DNA from: Closterium sp. Naga37s-1
Lineage: Eukaryota > Streptophyta > Zygnematophyceae > Desmidiales > Closteriaceae
Direction of reading: 5' to 3'
NCBI GenBank assembly: GCA_947471745.1
Contig: CANJKZ010000169.1
Span: 2,302,001-2,366,000, forward strand
DNA: 64,000 bases
Shown: positions 53,772-64,000 of the stretch, in pieces
Position numbering within the stretch: the first letter of the stretch is position 1
Layout of the letters: each line of letters starts with the position of its first letter
Position numbers and translations under genes: made by a program
The notes under the pieces: generated by a model
Database searches by the model: none
What the model was told of the DNA's origin: nothing
The model's input: only the letters and a program-made list of their open reading frames with translations

Positions 53772-54593
53772 TGTTGGTGCAACCCTACGGTTTGCACTCG
53801 GCTTGTTGTCCGTGTACGTGCATGCGTGTGTGCATGGAATGGTATGAGGGCATGGGATAATATATATTTCATGCTTATAATAGTGTGTGAATGTTGAGTC
53901 ATTATGTCGAATGTGTGTGTCGAGTCAATAACGAGTCATCGCTAGTCGCGTGTCACGCGGTCGTTTGTGTCCCGTTCGCGGTTTCTATTTTGTCGTGTGT
54001 CTCGTGCACGGTTTCTATTTTGTCTTGTGTGGAACGTTCGGCGTGTCGCAGGTGTGTGCAGCAGATCCATCAAGAACTCAAGGATGAGTTTATGGTGAAG
54101 AACCAGAGCCTTGGTGTCAAGATTCAAGTGATCGCGAAGCCCGCGAGAAGGGTACACCTCAAGATATTGAGAATAGTTACATTACTTTGTGTAGTGTAAC
54201 ATTTCACTTGGTGTAGGCCCTTGTGAAGGGTAGTTTCGAGACCCTTCGTGGTTGGGGACAGTGTGGCACTGTTCCACATCACTGTACCTCGGCTCTTGGG
54301 GTTTGTAGGAGCTGGGAGTCATTCCCAACTCGTAACTCTTCCTATCTTTGTGTTCTAAGACTATAGTGGCTGCCATAGTGCCGTTCGTTCAAACCGACGC
54401 TGTGTCGTCAATACTTGGTAAAATCGTGCGATCTAAATTGCTTATTGTAGGCGACATTAAGAAGCTCCAGATCCAAGTTAAAGCAGGTCATTTGGAGCTG
54501 TGAACAGAACGCTACGAAAGTTTAAAGCCGCTGTGCAGAAATCCGACTATGCACTCTATCTTTCTTTTTAGGCACATTTGAGCCTATTGTGAC
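53772..54593 (+). repeat. Family IV LTR K, full length (822 bp), probably solo
   Basis: TGTTGGTGCAACCCTACGG to CCTATTGTGACA. It matches the 5' LTR of element R (61748-62565, reversed) over its whole length. No pol follows. No clear target duplication was seen. Confidence 0.82.
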
Positions 54594-54879
54594 AATAACA
54601 TGCAATGCAATCGTCATATATTATCATCATCAAATTTTTACATGGCACACAATGTATAAATAAATAGCAAGAACAAGCAGAACATACTATCTAATCGTCT
54701 AAGCGTCCTAGGGGTGCGGCGGGGGGGAACTCAAACTGAGATGGATGAAACGAGACTAGGTGGCAGGTCTGTGGACCTGCCGAGGGACAAGAGGGGAATG
54801 CCTCCTTATTGCATTCCCCCCTTTCCGAATCTTGTCACAATTATTAAATTTAGAAAATTATTTCAAAATTATTCATAGT
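54594..54879. other. Unassigned AT-rich spacer
   Basis: Contains a small hairpin GGCAGGTC/GACCTGCC at about 54760 and a CCTCCTTATT region. No gene seen. Confidence 0.5.
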
Positions 54880-55281
54880 GTAACATTTCTCTTGGTGTAG
54901 GCCCTAGTGGAGGGTAGTTTCGAGACCCTTCGTGGTTGGGGACAGTGTGGCACTGTTCCACATCACTGTACCTCGGCTCTTGGGGTTTTTAGAGGCTGGG
55001 AGTCATTCCCAACTCGTAACTCTTCCAAATTTGTGTTCTAAGACTATAGTGGCTCCCATAGTGCCGTTCGTTCAAACCAACGTTACGTCGTCAATACTTG
55101 ATGAACTCGTGCGATGTAAATTGCCTATTGTAGGTGACATCAAGACGCTCCAGATACAATTTATAGAAAGTCATTTGGAGCTGTGCACAGAACGCTAACA
55201 ACGTTTGAAGCCGCTGTGCAAAAATCCGACTGTGCACTCTATCTTTCGTTTTAGGCACATTCAAGCCTATTGTGACTATAC
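54880..55281 (+). repeat. Family IV LTR, second half only
   Basis: TGTAACATTTCTCTTGGTG to TATTGTGACTATA, matching 54197-54593 and the reversed 61748-62154. The first half is missing. It abuts fragment J at 55282. Confidence 0.8.
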
Positions 55282-56604
55282 CAGGGTCAGCTCCTCAGTG
55301 TCGACAGTAGCAAAGACCAAGTCGTCGACGTACACGAGGATGTAGAACGGCGGCAGAGAAGGGTCAGTGCGCAGAAACAGCGACGGGTCAGCAGTCGAAG
55401 GAGCAAACCCAAGAGCCGCAGGTGTCGTCCTCAGTGTGTCGTGCCACTCGCGGGGCGCCTGGCGGAGACAGTAGACTGGCCGCCGGAGGCTCCACTGGGT
55501 ACCCTCACGAAACGACCCAGTGAAGCCAGATGGGCGGTGCAGCCAGATCTCCTTGTGAAGGCTGCCCTGCAAGAAAGCTGTAGAGAAGTCGAGGGAGTGC
55601 AGCCCATAGTCACGCTGTGCTGCAACGTGCAGTAACACCCGAGGAGTAGTCATCTTCGGGGTGGGGGAGAAGGTTTGGAAGAAGTCGACCTCCTGTCGCT
55701 GACTAAAGCCTCGAGCAACGTAACACGCTTTGAAGGCAGGCGGAGAACCCGGCGGCCGCTTCACTCTGAAAATCCACATGCCATCGACTACGTTCGCCCC
55801 GGGAGGGGAAACCTCGTCGACGTAGGTGCCTGTGGACTTCCAAGAAGCCATCTCTGCGTCCATGGCTGTCTGCCACTGAGAGGAGTACTCACTCGTGATC
55901 GCCTCTGCGTAAGAGCGCGGGGTAGGGATGTCAATTGCATCCGGGTCTCCCTCAGGGCAAAGCAGCATGGACGCTAGACGAGGTAAAGCGGTCGCGAGGC
56001 ACTCGAGCTCACACTGCCAGTCCTCAAGGACGTCACTGCCAAGGGCAAGCTCACCCCCGACGGACGGAGGACAGTCATACTCAGTAACAAGACTCGCAAC
56101 GTAGTAAAGACAACAGGTAGAAGCAAAGTCTACGAGCTCAGTGGCTAAGGCAGACGCATCCGTAGACTCAAAGGAAGAGTCTGTGATATAGGTGGCCAGG
56201 AGACAAGTGACAGTAGGACTAGCAGCACGAGCAAGGTCGAACTCAGGGTGAGGAACGTCAGGAAGAGAGGACGCCGGAGGAGACGGCAGAGCAACACGCT
56301 GTGGGACAGAGGAAGGACGAACTCCCATAATGTGTGTGCCGGGGACAGGTGGAGGACGAGGACGACGAGCACGACTAACAATGCGAATAGGGGAGGCAGG
56401 ACGAGACTCAGGCTCACGATACTCTGCAAGGGAGCCTGTCTGCGCAGGGTAAGGAGAAGGAGCAGGCAGTGGAGAGCCAAGCAATAACTGCGGCTGTGAC
56501 TGGTCAGGCGGAGGACACAGGAGAGGTGGAGTAAGGCCAGTGGAAGACCGAAGACTAAGAACCTGACGAATTGCCGAGTCAGACGGTGGCAGGGACGACT
56601 TCAC
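55282..56604 (-). pseudogene. Family I fragment J: linker and RT
   Basis: Read from 56604 down: Pro/Ser linker (SLAEYREPESRPASP), PPSVGGELALGSDVLED, then RT WIFRVKRPPGSPPAF, SLDFSTAFLQGSLHKE and ILVYVDDLVFA, cut just after the YVDD region. Open but truncated at both ends. In order and strand it could be the missing Pol part of fragment Q at 62566-64000. Confidence 0.85.
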
Positions 56605-56902
56605 GTTTCTTGATGGGTCTGCTGCACACACCTGCGACACGCCGAACGTTCGACACAGGACAAAATAGAAACCGCGTACGACAAAATAGAAACCGCGCGC
56701 GAGACACAAACGACCGCGTAACACGCGTCTAGCGATAACTCGCTATTGACTCGACACACACACTCGACATCATGACTCAACATTCACACACAATTATAAG
56801 CATGAAATATATATTATCCCATGCCCTCATACCATTCCATACACACACACATTCACGCACACGGACAACAAGCCGAGTGCAAACCGTAGGGTTGCACCAA
56901 CA
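56605..56902 (-). repeat. Element R 3' LTR, truncated
   Basis: Matches the first 300 bases of the family IV LTR (reversed); it should continue for about 520 more bases. The cut falls in TTCTTGATGGGTCTG. Next to it, at 56903-56915, is the purine tract CCGAGGGGGAGTT on the minus strand. Confidence 0.87.
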
Positions 56903-56943
56903 AACTCCCCCTCGGATTGTTGGCCTTAGGATATGTTGCTCTC

Positions 56944-59900
56944 TCAGTTCAGAGCCATCCTAGCCAGCTTGCAACACTTCCAATGCTGCTGCTCCACCAG
57001 CCTCTTGGTCATCATGTCAGCCGGCTGCCCCGTGGTTTTCACGTAGCGCAACTCAACTTCACCCGCGGTTACCATGCTCCTCGTCCAATGCCACTTCACC
57101 CTCATGTGCTTCGTGAGTCCATGCAACACAGGGTTCTTAGCAAGAGCAATGGCACCCTGGCTGTCACAGTACAGTGGGGTAGGTCCTTGCTGCTCCTCCC
57201 CCAATTCAGCCAACAAACGCCGCTGCCACACAATCTCCCATACGGCACGGAAGAGTGCCATGTACTCGGACTCCACCGAGCTCAAAGCTTGGTCAACCTG
57301 CTTCTTGCTCTCCCAAGCAGTTGGGCCTCCACCAACACAGCATATGAAGCCTCCCACACTTGTCATGTCCTCTGGTTCTGATGCATATGAAGCATCCGAG
57401 TAGGCGGTGAGGAACAAACGCCCGGGTTCAACACCATCCGCGCCCTTTTGGCGCCTTTGTGCCGCCGCCGAGTATTGCAGCCCAACGGTCGGTGTTTGGC
57501 CAAGATACTTGGCCACCCTCATTCCAGCTGCTACCTGCTCCTCATTAGGGCATTGCACAACCCTAGCCAGCTGCCCGGTAGCAAACGCGACGTCCGGTCG
57601 GGTGTTTACCGCCGCATACATGAGGCTGCCCACCAACGAGTGAAATCGGCGCCTCTCCTCTTCACCAACGCTCTCCTCCTCTGGTCCCTTCACACACTTG
57701 AACCCAGAGGGAAAGGGTGTAGCCACATGGCCTTCACTCTGCCCAAAGTTGGCAGCCAATGCCTCCAGGTACTTTCGTTGATGCACCCGCATGCACCGCT
57801 TCTCCACATCTCGTTCGATGTGGAGCCCAAGGTAGAAGCTCACGTCACCAAGGGCCTTGCACTTGAACTTGTCTTGAAGCTTCAGCATCACCTCCTTCAC
57901 AAGGTCAGAAGAGGGTGAGAAAATGAGGATGTCATCCACATAAACCACCATGAAACTCCTCTGCTCCCCCTCGCCAAGCATGAACAAGGAGTGATCGGCC
58001 GTTGAGGGAGTGAAGCCGATCCCCTCCAACACTTCGCGCAGCTTCATGTACCATTGCCTAGGGGCCTGCTTCAGCCCATAGAGGGCCTTCTTCAGCTTCC
58101 ACACTCTGCCACTACCATCATCAAACCCCTCTGGCTGCGCCATAAAAATCTCCTCCTCAAGGATGCCGTTAAGGAATGCCGTTACGATGTCCATTTGCTT
58201 TACTACCCATCCTTTGATGGCGGCTCCCGCGAATAGGGTTCGCAGCGTCGTCGGCTTCACCACAGGGGCAAACAGCTCCTTGAAGTCCACCTTCTCCTTC
58301 TGCTGGTACCCCTTGGCTACAAGCCTAGACTTGTAGCGCTCGATCTTGCCGTCGGCATCCGACTTGATTTTGAAGAGCCACTTGGACGTTATCGCCGTAC
58401 GCCCCTCCGGTAGCTCCACCAATTCAAATGTGTCATTCTCCTCGATGCTCTTCAGCTCACTCTCCATGGCCTTCTTCCACTCCTCAGCATCACTACTCTC
58501 CAAAGCCTCCTTGAGAGTTGCTGGTTCTCCCGGCATCTCCACCGGAGAGAAGAACGCGAAGGCACACTCCTCGTAGTCACTCTCCTCGTCGTCTCCGACC
58601 ATCATTGCCGCTCCGGCCAGGGCTGTCTTGCCCTGCTTTCCCGGCGCATCATAGGTCAGCCTATTAGGGGGTTGAACTCTCCTCTTCCCCCTTCCTTCCT
58701 CCTCAGCTGCAGGGACTTGAAGGCCTTGGCGTTGCTGCGGTGTGGCTCGAATCCGTGGAGCACTCGTAGTACGGGAAGGGAGTGACGGTGCACGCTCGCT
58801 CACTTGCTGCACCTCCTCCTCTTCTTCCTCTGCATCATTGGCCTCCTCTCCCCCATTCACAAGGGAGGATTGCCTTGTGGTTGTGCTGCCGCTGCTCAGC
58901 TCCAAAGGCAGCTCCACATGCTCCAAACCGGAACTCTTCACCTCCCCAAACCGCACGCCTATCTTCGCCTCATTCTCCGCCTTCCAATCCTTGTACATGA
59001 AGTTCTCCATGAACTTGCAGTCCCTGCTCACCAAGAACTTCTTGGTGAATGGGTCCCAAAGAAGCCATCCCTTGCTGTTTTGAGCCATGCCCAAGTGCAC
59101 GGCCCACACCGCCTTGGCACCAAGCTTGTTGTGCCGAAGATGCTTAGGCACGAGCGCCATGCACATGCACCCGAACACCCGAAGCATATCCACCTTTGGC
59201 TTCCTTCCTAGCCACTCCACATAGGGCACCCATTTGTCTGCTCCCACATGAGTCAAGGCTCTGTTCTTGGCCACACACGCGCTCCGCACCGCATCAGGCC
59301 AGAAATAGTCGGGTAGCCCGGCTTCAATGAGCAACCCGCGTGCCGCCTCCGTGATTGTGCGGTTCGCTCGCTCGGCGATGCCGTTCATTGCAGGGGAGTA
59401 TGGCATGGTGAGGGAGTGCTGAATACCATTCTTCTTCAGCCACAACCCAAACTCCTTGCTCAGGAACTCTCCCCCTCGATCGGTGCGGATTGACTTGACT
59501 AGACGGTCTTGTTGCCGCTCCACCATCGGGAACCAATCCGTCTTCAACGTTTCAGCCACGTCGCTCTTCTTGGCCAGCACGTACACCCAAGTCATGCGGG
59601 TGTAGACGTCGACAATGGTGAGAAAATACTCAGCTCCAACAGCTCCAAGCTTCAGGGGGCCCACCACGTCCATCACCACCTCATCAAGCGGTGCCTTTGC
59701 CGTTGCCTCCGAACTAGGGAACGGAAACCGGGTGAACTTGGCTTGAATGCACGTCGGGCAGCCAAGCACCTCATCGGGCTCCCCCTTCACACGTATGCCA
59801 GCAACCATCTCATTCTTCACTAGCTGCTGCAAGATGGGCAGGGCCACATGCCCCATGCGCCGATGCAAGGTGAGCCAATCACACTCCCCCGTACCCGAAG

Positions 59901-61713
59901 TTGGATTGGAGAATGCCGCGCTCGCAATAGCGCCCCACATACTCTCTCCGTAGTCCTCCTCCGCTGCTGCCTCTGGGTTCTCCTCACCCTTTTGCTGCTC
60001 CTTGGTTGCTGCACCACTCTCCTTAGGTTCACTGAACTTGCTGGTCCCTCCAGGTTTGCTCTTCTTGAGCTCATTCTCCTTAGCGCGACCGTTCGCGCCA
60101 TCGTCGCTACCGACCGCTCCATCCTTGGTGCTGATGCTTGCTGCCACTTGCCTCTCCTTAGGCATAGGGACCACTGGGATCTGCCACATCTCGTTGTAGA
60201 CATCCCTGTCCTCATGAAGGTCCCAAAGAATTCGATCGCCAAGCCTTGCGGTGTAGGTCTTGGCTCCCTTCGAGTTCGTGTCCATGCCGGCCTTTGCCAA
60301 CCGCCGCACGGAAATCAGGTTTGCAGCAAGGCTGGGCACCCAAAGCACGTTCTTGAGGCCCACCATCTTCCCATCAGCACCCTTGAACATGGCCTTGCCC
60401 ATGCCTTTCACCTCTGCTCGCTGCCCCGAAGCCGATGTGACATGCTTCACCGGTGACGGCTCGAGTTCGGTGAGCAAGTCCGGGCGAGGTGTCATGCTAT
60501 AGGTAGCGCCACTATCAATCACCCAATAGTCCAGGGGGTGTAGGGTCACCTTCCCCACAGCTGCTGGCTCCTCAAAGCCTTCATCCTTCTCTGGACCAGC
60601 CGGTACTTGCGTCGACACGAAGTAGAATAGACCCGGGTATCGATCGTCGCTCGGGTCCTTGTCGTTGTCTCCGCTCTTCATGTTTGCAGCTCCGCCACCG
60701 CGACCGCCACGGCCTCTACGGCCTCGTCCTCTCCCTCCTCCTGCTCCTCTACCCTCTTGGCCTTGAGCAGGGGTCCAACCATCAGGGAGTTTGTAGCAGT
60801 CGCGCCACATGTGCCCGCTCTTGTGGCAATAGTGACACTCGCCGTCGAATCGGCCGCGACCGCGTCCGTAGCTCTTGTCGTCGCTGCCGTAACCGCCACT
60901 CCTGCGGCCTCCGCCGAAGTTGCTGCCACCAAACCTTCCTCCCCCTCGTCCTCTGCCTCTTCCTCGACCATATCCACGGCCGATGCTCGCTGCCCCAGCG
61001 CCATCCGCACTCGCCAACTCACGGCGGCGGAAATCCTCTTGAAGGATAGCTCGCTTCACGTCTTCAAGCGAGAGGCGGGGCAAGTCGCGATTAAGGTTGA
61101 TGATGAGCGAGGACCATGACTCTGGGAGTAAGGCCAGCAACTTGGTCTTCTTTTGGAGCTCACTGTAGTTCAAATCAGCTCCCTCAAGCCGCGTCAACAA
61201 GTCGAAAAATTTCTGCACCCCTTCTTCAACCGCTTCGTCTTCTTCAATTCGTAGTGCCGCCATTTGCCGTTCCAACACCACCGCTACCGCCGCTGTTGCA
61301 GGAGCATGTACACCCTTGAGAGCAGCCCATGCCTTTGGTCCTTTCTCTGGTTCACGCTGGAATGGCTTGATGTGACGGATCTGACTGCTCCCCAACGCTT
61401 GCCCAAGTAAGAGATAGCCTTGTGCGCTCTTCCGCACCCACGGGCTCTTCTCCGGGTCGTTCTCGGGGCGCTTCTCCGTTCCTTCCATCACCTCCAGCAG
61501 GTCATAGTGGTCAAAGATGTTCTCCATCTTGAAGGACCATTCAGCAAAGTTGTCACCGTTGAACTTGTCAAGCCCAAACACCCTAGGCTCATCCCTAGGT
61601 GGGCCAAGACTTGGTTGCATGGGCGCCATGGCTGAATCACGGGGTTGGCCTTGAGCTTGAGCTTCTCCACTGCCACCAGCACCTCTGCCACCCCTTTCCT
61701 CAGGTCCAGACAT
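56944..61713 (-). CDS. Element R Gag-Pol polyprotein (family IV copia), intact 1,589 aa
   Basis: Single frame from ATG at 61713 (MSGPEERGG); an upstream GTG in the same frame would overlap the primer site, so ATG is preferred. Gag FGLDKFNGDNFAEWSFKME, Arg/Gly-rich region, CCHC knuckle CHYCHKSGHMWRDC. Protease YWVIDSGATYSMT. Integrase LTLHRRMGH..CPTC, VVMDVVGPLK, SIRTDRGGEF and PYSPAMNGIAERANR. RT WLFKIKSDADGKIERYKSR, QMDIVTAFLNG, KKALYGLKQAPRQWY and MVVYVDDILIFSP. RNase H AYSDASYASEPEDM, SVESEYMALF, LYCDSQGAIAL and QPADMMTKRL. All catalytic residues I can identify are kept and there are no stops. The protein resembles the Tnt1-94 type. Its 3' LTR is truncated, so this copy should not replicate normally. 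Confidence 0.93.
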   Translation of the reverse strand: MSGPEERGGRGAGGSGEAQAQGQPRDSAMAPMQPSLGPPRDEPRVFGLDKFNGDNFAEWSFKMENIFDHYDLLEVMEGTEKRPENDPEKSPWVRKSAQGYLLLGQALGSSQIRHIKPFQREPEKGPKAWAALKGVHAPATAAVAVVLERQMAALRIEEDEAVEEGVQKFFDLLTRLEGADLNYSELQKKTKLLALLPESWSSLIINLNRDLPRLSLEDVKRAILQEDFRRRELASADGAGAASIGRGYGRGRGRGRGGGRFGGSNFGGGRRSGGYGSDDKSYGRGRGRFDGECHYCHKSGHMWRDCYKLPDGWTPAQGQEGRGAGGGRGRGRRGRGGRGGGAANMKSGDNDKDPSDDRYPGLFYFVSTQVPAGPEKDEGFEEPAAVGKVTLHPLDYWVIDSGATYSMTPRPDLLTELEPSPVKHVTSASGQRAEVKGMGKAMFKGADGKMVGLKNVLWVPSLAANLISVRRLAKAGMDTNSKGAKTYTARLGDRILWDLHEDRDVYNEMWQIPVVPMPKERQVAASISTKDGAVGSDDGANGRAKENELKKSKPGGTSKFSEPKESGAATKEQQKGEENPEAAAEEDYGESMWGAIASAAFSNPTSGTGECDWLTLHRRMGHVALPILQQLVKNEMVAGIRVKGEPDEVLGCPTCIQAKFTRFPFPSSEATAKAPLDEVVMDVVGPLKLGAVGAEYFLTIVDVYTRMTWVYVLAKKSDVAETLKTDWFPMVERQQDRLVKSIRTDRGGEFLSKEFGLWLKKNGIQHSLTMPYSPAMNGIAERANRTITEAARGLLIEAGLPDYFWPDAVRSACVAKNRALTHVGADKWVPYVEWLGRKPKVDMLRVFGCMCMALVPKHLRHNKLGAKAVWAVHLGMAQNSKGWLLWDPFTKKFLVSRDCKFMENFMYKDWKAENEAKIGVRFGEVKSSGLEHVELPLELSSGSTTTRQSSLVNGGEEANDAEEEEEEVQQVSERAPSLPSRTTSAPRIRATPQQRQGLQVPAAEEEGRGKRRVQPPNRLTYDAPGKQGKTALAGAAMMVGDDEESDYEECAFAFFSPVEMPGEPATLKEALESSDAEEWKKAMESELKSIEENDTFELVELPEGRTAITSKWLFKIKSDADGKIERYKSRLVAKGYQQKEKVDFKELFAPVVKPTTLRTLFAGAAIKGWVVKQMDIVTAFLNGILEEEIFMAQPEGFDDGSGRVWKLKKALYGLKQAPRQWYMKLREVLEGIGFTPSTADHSLFMLGEGEQRSFMVVYVDDILIFSPSSDLVKEVMLKLQDKFKCKALGDVSFYLGLHIERDVEKRCMRVHQRKYLEALAANFGQSEGHVATPFPSGFKCVKGPEEESVGEEERRRFHSLVGSLMYAAVNTRPDVAFATGQLARVVQCPNEEQVAAGMRVAKYLGQTPTVGLQYSAAAQRRQKGADGVEPGRLFLTAYSDASYASEPEDMTSVGGFICCVGGGPTAWESKKQVDQALSSVESEYMALFRAVWEIVWQRRLLAELGEEQQGPTPLYCDSQGAIALAKNPVLHGLTKHMRVKWHWTRSMVTAGEVELRYVKTTGQPADMMTKRLVEQQHWKCCKLARMALN

Positions 61714-61733
61714 TGTCGAAACTGCTCCAAGGG

Positions 61734-61745
61734 GCTCTGATACCA
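61734..61745 (-). promoter_or_regulatory. Element R primer-binding site
   Basis: TGGTATCAGAGC on the minus strand, two bases from the LTR end: the standard complement of the initiator tRNA-Met 3' end. Confidence 0.9.
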
Positions 61746-61747
61746 CT

Positions 61748-62565
61748 TGTTATAGTCACAGTAGGCTTGAATGTGCCTAAAACGAAAGATAGAGAGCACA
61801 GACGGATTTCTGCACAGCGGCTTCAAACGTTGATAGCGTTCTGCTCACAGCTGCAAATGACTTGATTCAAATTGGATCTGGAGCGTCTTCACGTCGTCTA
61901 CAATTAGCAATTTAGATTGCACGATTTAATAAAGAATTGACGACACAGCGTCGGTTTGAACGAACGGTACTATGGCAGCCACTATAGTCTTAGAACACAA
62001 GATAGGAAGAGTTACGAGTTGGGAATGACTCTCAGCTCCTACAAACCCCAAGAGCCGAGGTACAGTGATGTGGAACAGTGCCACACTGTCCCCAACCACG
62101 ACGGGTCTCGAAACTACCCTTCACTAGGGCCTACACCAAGTGAAATGTTACACTACACAAAGTAATGTAACTATCTTCAATATCTTGAGGTGTACCCTTT
62201 TGGCAAGCTTCGAAATCACTTGAGGCTTGACACCAAGGCTCGGGCTCTTCATCACAAACTCATCCTTGAGTTCTTGATGGGTCTGCTGCACACACCTGCG
62301 ACACGCCGAACGTTCGACACAGGACAAAATAGAAACCGCGCACGACAAAATAGAAACCGCGCGCGAGACACAAACGACCGCGTAACACGCGTCTAGCGAT
62401 AACTCGCTATTGACTCGACACAACACTCGACATCATGACTCAACATTCACACACAATTATAAGCATGAAATATATATTATCCCATGCCCTCATACCATTC
62501 CATACACACACACATTCACGCACACGGACAACAAGCCGAGTGCAAACCGTAGGGTTGCACCAACA
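61748..62565 (-). repeat. Element R 5' LTR (818 bp)
   Basis: Minus strand: TGTTGGTGCAACC at 62565 to GACTATAACA at 61748. Aligns with LTR K throughout. It holds TATATATTATCCC near 62470, a candidate promoter region. Confidence 0.9.
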
Positions 62566-64000
62566 GGCAGGACGCGGCGCGAGGCAGGGTGGTAAAACTT
62601 CCAGGGCGGGGCGTCGGTGGGGAAGTCAAGGAAGACACAGCGGAGAGTGCGAGAAGAGAGCTTGCCCGCGGTGGTATCGCAGACAAGGGAGAGAGCGCCC
62701 CAGACCCGAAATGCCGACACATCGCCAACCTCCCCCGTCCAGCGCAGTGTAGGCCAGGTCTTTGGAAAAGAGACACGGGGCCAGAGGTTGAGCTGATGCG
62801 CGGCGTATCGGACCGCAAACGGCTACAGAAAATGGGGAGCAGCCGCATGGATCATGGAGGTGCGAGCAACCTCCATAATCAAGCCAATGCAACGGCCAGC
62901 AATCCCATTCTGCTGTGGAGAGGCCGGAAGCGTGAACGACTGGGCGTTGCCCTCCGCACGACAAAAGTCCTTAAGGAGGCAAGAGGAAAACTCACCGCCT
63001 CTGTCAGAGTGCAGTCGCAGGACCTGAAGGTCCTGCTGAAACCGCGCTCTCAGCTGGCAACCAACAGTGGTGATCCAGGGGATCAAAACACCGCGGACAT
63101 CCGCCTTGCTCCGCAAGGAGAAGACCGTGGTGTAGCGCGTGTAGTCGTCAATAACCAGCGGAAATTAGCGCTCCTGGTCCTATCCACGGATGCGGGCGGG
63201 GCCCCACACGTCCATGTGGAGAGTCTGCAAAGGAGCAGTGGTCGGCGGAAACGAGAAGGAGTGAGGAGCGGCGCGCTGCCGCCCCTCGAAGTAGGGAAGG
63301 CACGGCGGTGCAAGCGAGCGCGGGAGCGGGGGCTGGGACCTGGGGAGGCCAGAGATAAGGAGACGAGAGTGCATGCCACGCAGGCGCGGCAGGGAGGGGT
63401 GACCAAGAGGGTGCTTCCAGAGGAGAGTCTGGTGCGATAGTAGCCGACACGAACAAGACGCAGCTATCTGACCCGACGCAGCCACATGACCTGACGCAGC
63501 CACCTGTGCAGACTCAGTGGTCAGTGTGTACAGTCCTGACCCAGGTCTCCATGTGAACGTAGCGAGGTTGCGGCATGTTCGTGAGCACGTACAGATCGCC
63601 ACCCGCTCACCCCCAGGAGTAGTGGTAGTGACCAACTCATCCCGGAGGACAGCGTTACTCACCAAGTTCGTAGAGAACGAGGGGAGGTGGAGACCTTGGA
63701 GAGAGCCGGAGGGGACCGCCGGTCAAGGAAACACAGTGGAGGCCCGTGCAACGACTGGGCCCCCAGAGGGGTCAGCCAGAGCGACTGGGACAGGTGCTGT
63801 GAGCGGTGTGACTGTGGTGCAATCGCGAAAGAAGCAGCGAGACGCGCATGAGTCAAGTGTGAAGGTGTGCAAGGCCTCAGCAGAAGCAGTGCCTGCGGCA
63901 GCAGACTCACAAGCACCTAGAGCAGCAGCCTCTACACCAGCAGCGCACGGCACACACGCGTAACAGTCACCCTCAACACTAGCAGAACCAGCAAACATAG
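62566..64000 (-). pseudogene. Family I fragment Q: Gag end, protease, integrase (decayed, runs off the window)
   Basis: Read from 64000 down: YACVPCAAG, protease TLDSCASRCFFRD (DSG changed to DSC), integrase zinc LLWKHPLGHPSLPRL..CLPYFEGRQ, core LHMDVWGPAR, LHSDRGGEFSS and SPQQNGIAGRCIG, down to KFYHPASRRVLP at 62570. Several frameshifts and stops. The second His of the zinc motif is changed (WHHR to WKHP). Element R starts at 62565, so R interrupted this element just before its linker. Confidence 0.85.

Noticed and set aside
61714..61746. Upstream start of the Gag-Pol of R at 61746
   Set aside because: That codon is GTG on the minus strand and overlaps the primer-binding site; the ATG at 61713 is the better start.

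Overview
This window is nuclear DNA of a green-lineage eukaryote, most likely a streptophyte. The evidence is a spliced LURP-one-related (LOR) gene with GT-AG introns, plant-type Ty1/copia and Ty3/gypsy chromovirus retrotransposons, LTRs bounded by TG..CA with 5-bp target duplications, and primer-binding sites resembling the complement of initiator tRNA-Met. A charophyte or zygnematophyte alga would fit the GC-rich, Gly/Ala-repeat copia proteins, but the sequence does not prove it. At least four-fifths of the window is retrotransposon DNA, much of it inserted inside older copies. I resolved most insertions by matching LTR ends and target-site duplications by eye.

Layout. 1-20643 is a four-layer nest: copia C (+), a chimera of family I Gag/IN and family II RT, sits in an old gypsy LTR. 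Copia A (-, LTRs about 1.08 kb, TSD GCAAC, 5685-19864) sits in the RNase H of C. Copia B (+, 135-bp identical LTRs, TSD CGCAG, 9720-16692) sits in the integrase of A. 20901-25280 is host DNA carrying the four-exon LOR gene, whose introns 2 and 3 hold tandem copies of its own exon edges. 25288-25817 is a Mutator-like MITE. 25832-28316 is a truncated copia (D, -). 28317-32621 holds low-complexity DNA, relics and a candidate second host gene. 32627-38566 is a chromovirus (E, TSD CCACT), itself hit by a 346-bp TRIM (S) and a non-autonomous short-LTR element (F). 38567-39024 is a host ORF fragment split by a 230-bp MITE.

39025-54593 is a second nest. It holds a gypsy fragment, a copia RNase H fragment, then a decayed family IV copia (H, +) that contains the non-autonomous element G. 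The 3' LTR of H contains the 8.8-kb family I copia I (-, TSD GTTGT), which is itself split by a 1,018-bp solo LTR (P, TSD TAAAC). 54594-64000 holds family IV LTR modules, a family I RT fragment (J), a family IV copia R (-) with an intact 1,589-aa Gag-Pol, and family I Gag-PR-IN debris (Q). Q and J may be one element split by R.

At least four copia lineages recur. Family I has LTRs of 130-140 bp, a leader packed with element-specific minisatellites, and a recurring REWYA motif. Family II is the RT of C. Family III is A, with GTCGAC-rich LTRs. Family IV is R and H, with an LTR of about 820 bp and a CCHC Gag. The small elements F, G and S carry LTRs, primer sites and purine tracts but no enzymes, so they depend on autonomous copies. 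No CRISPR arrays, rRNA genes or convincing intact tRNA genes were seen.
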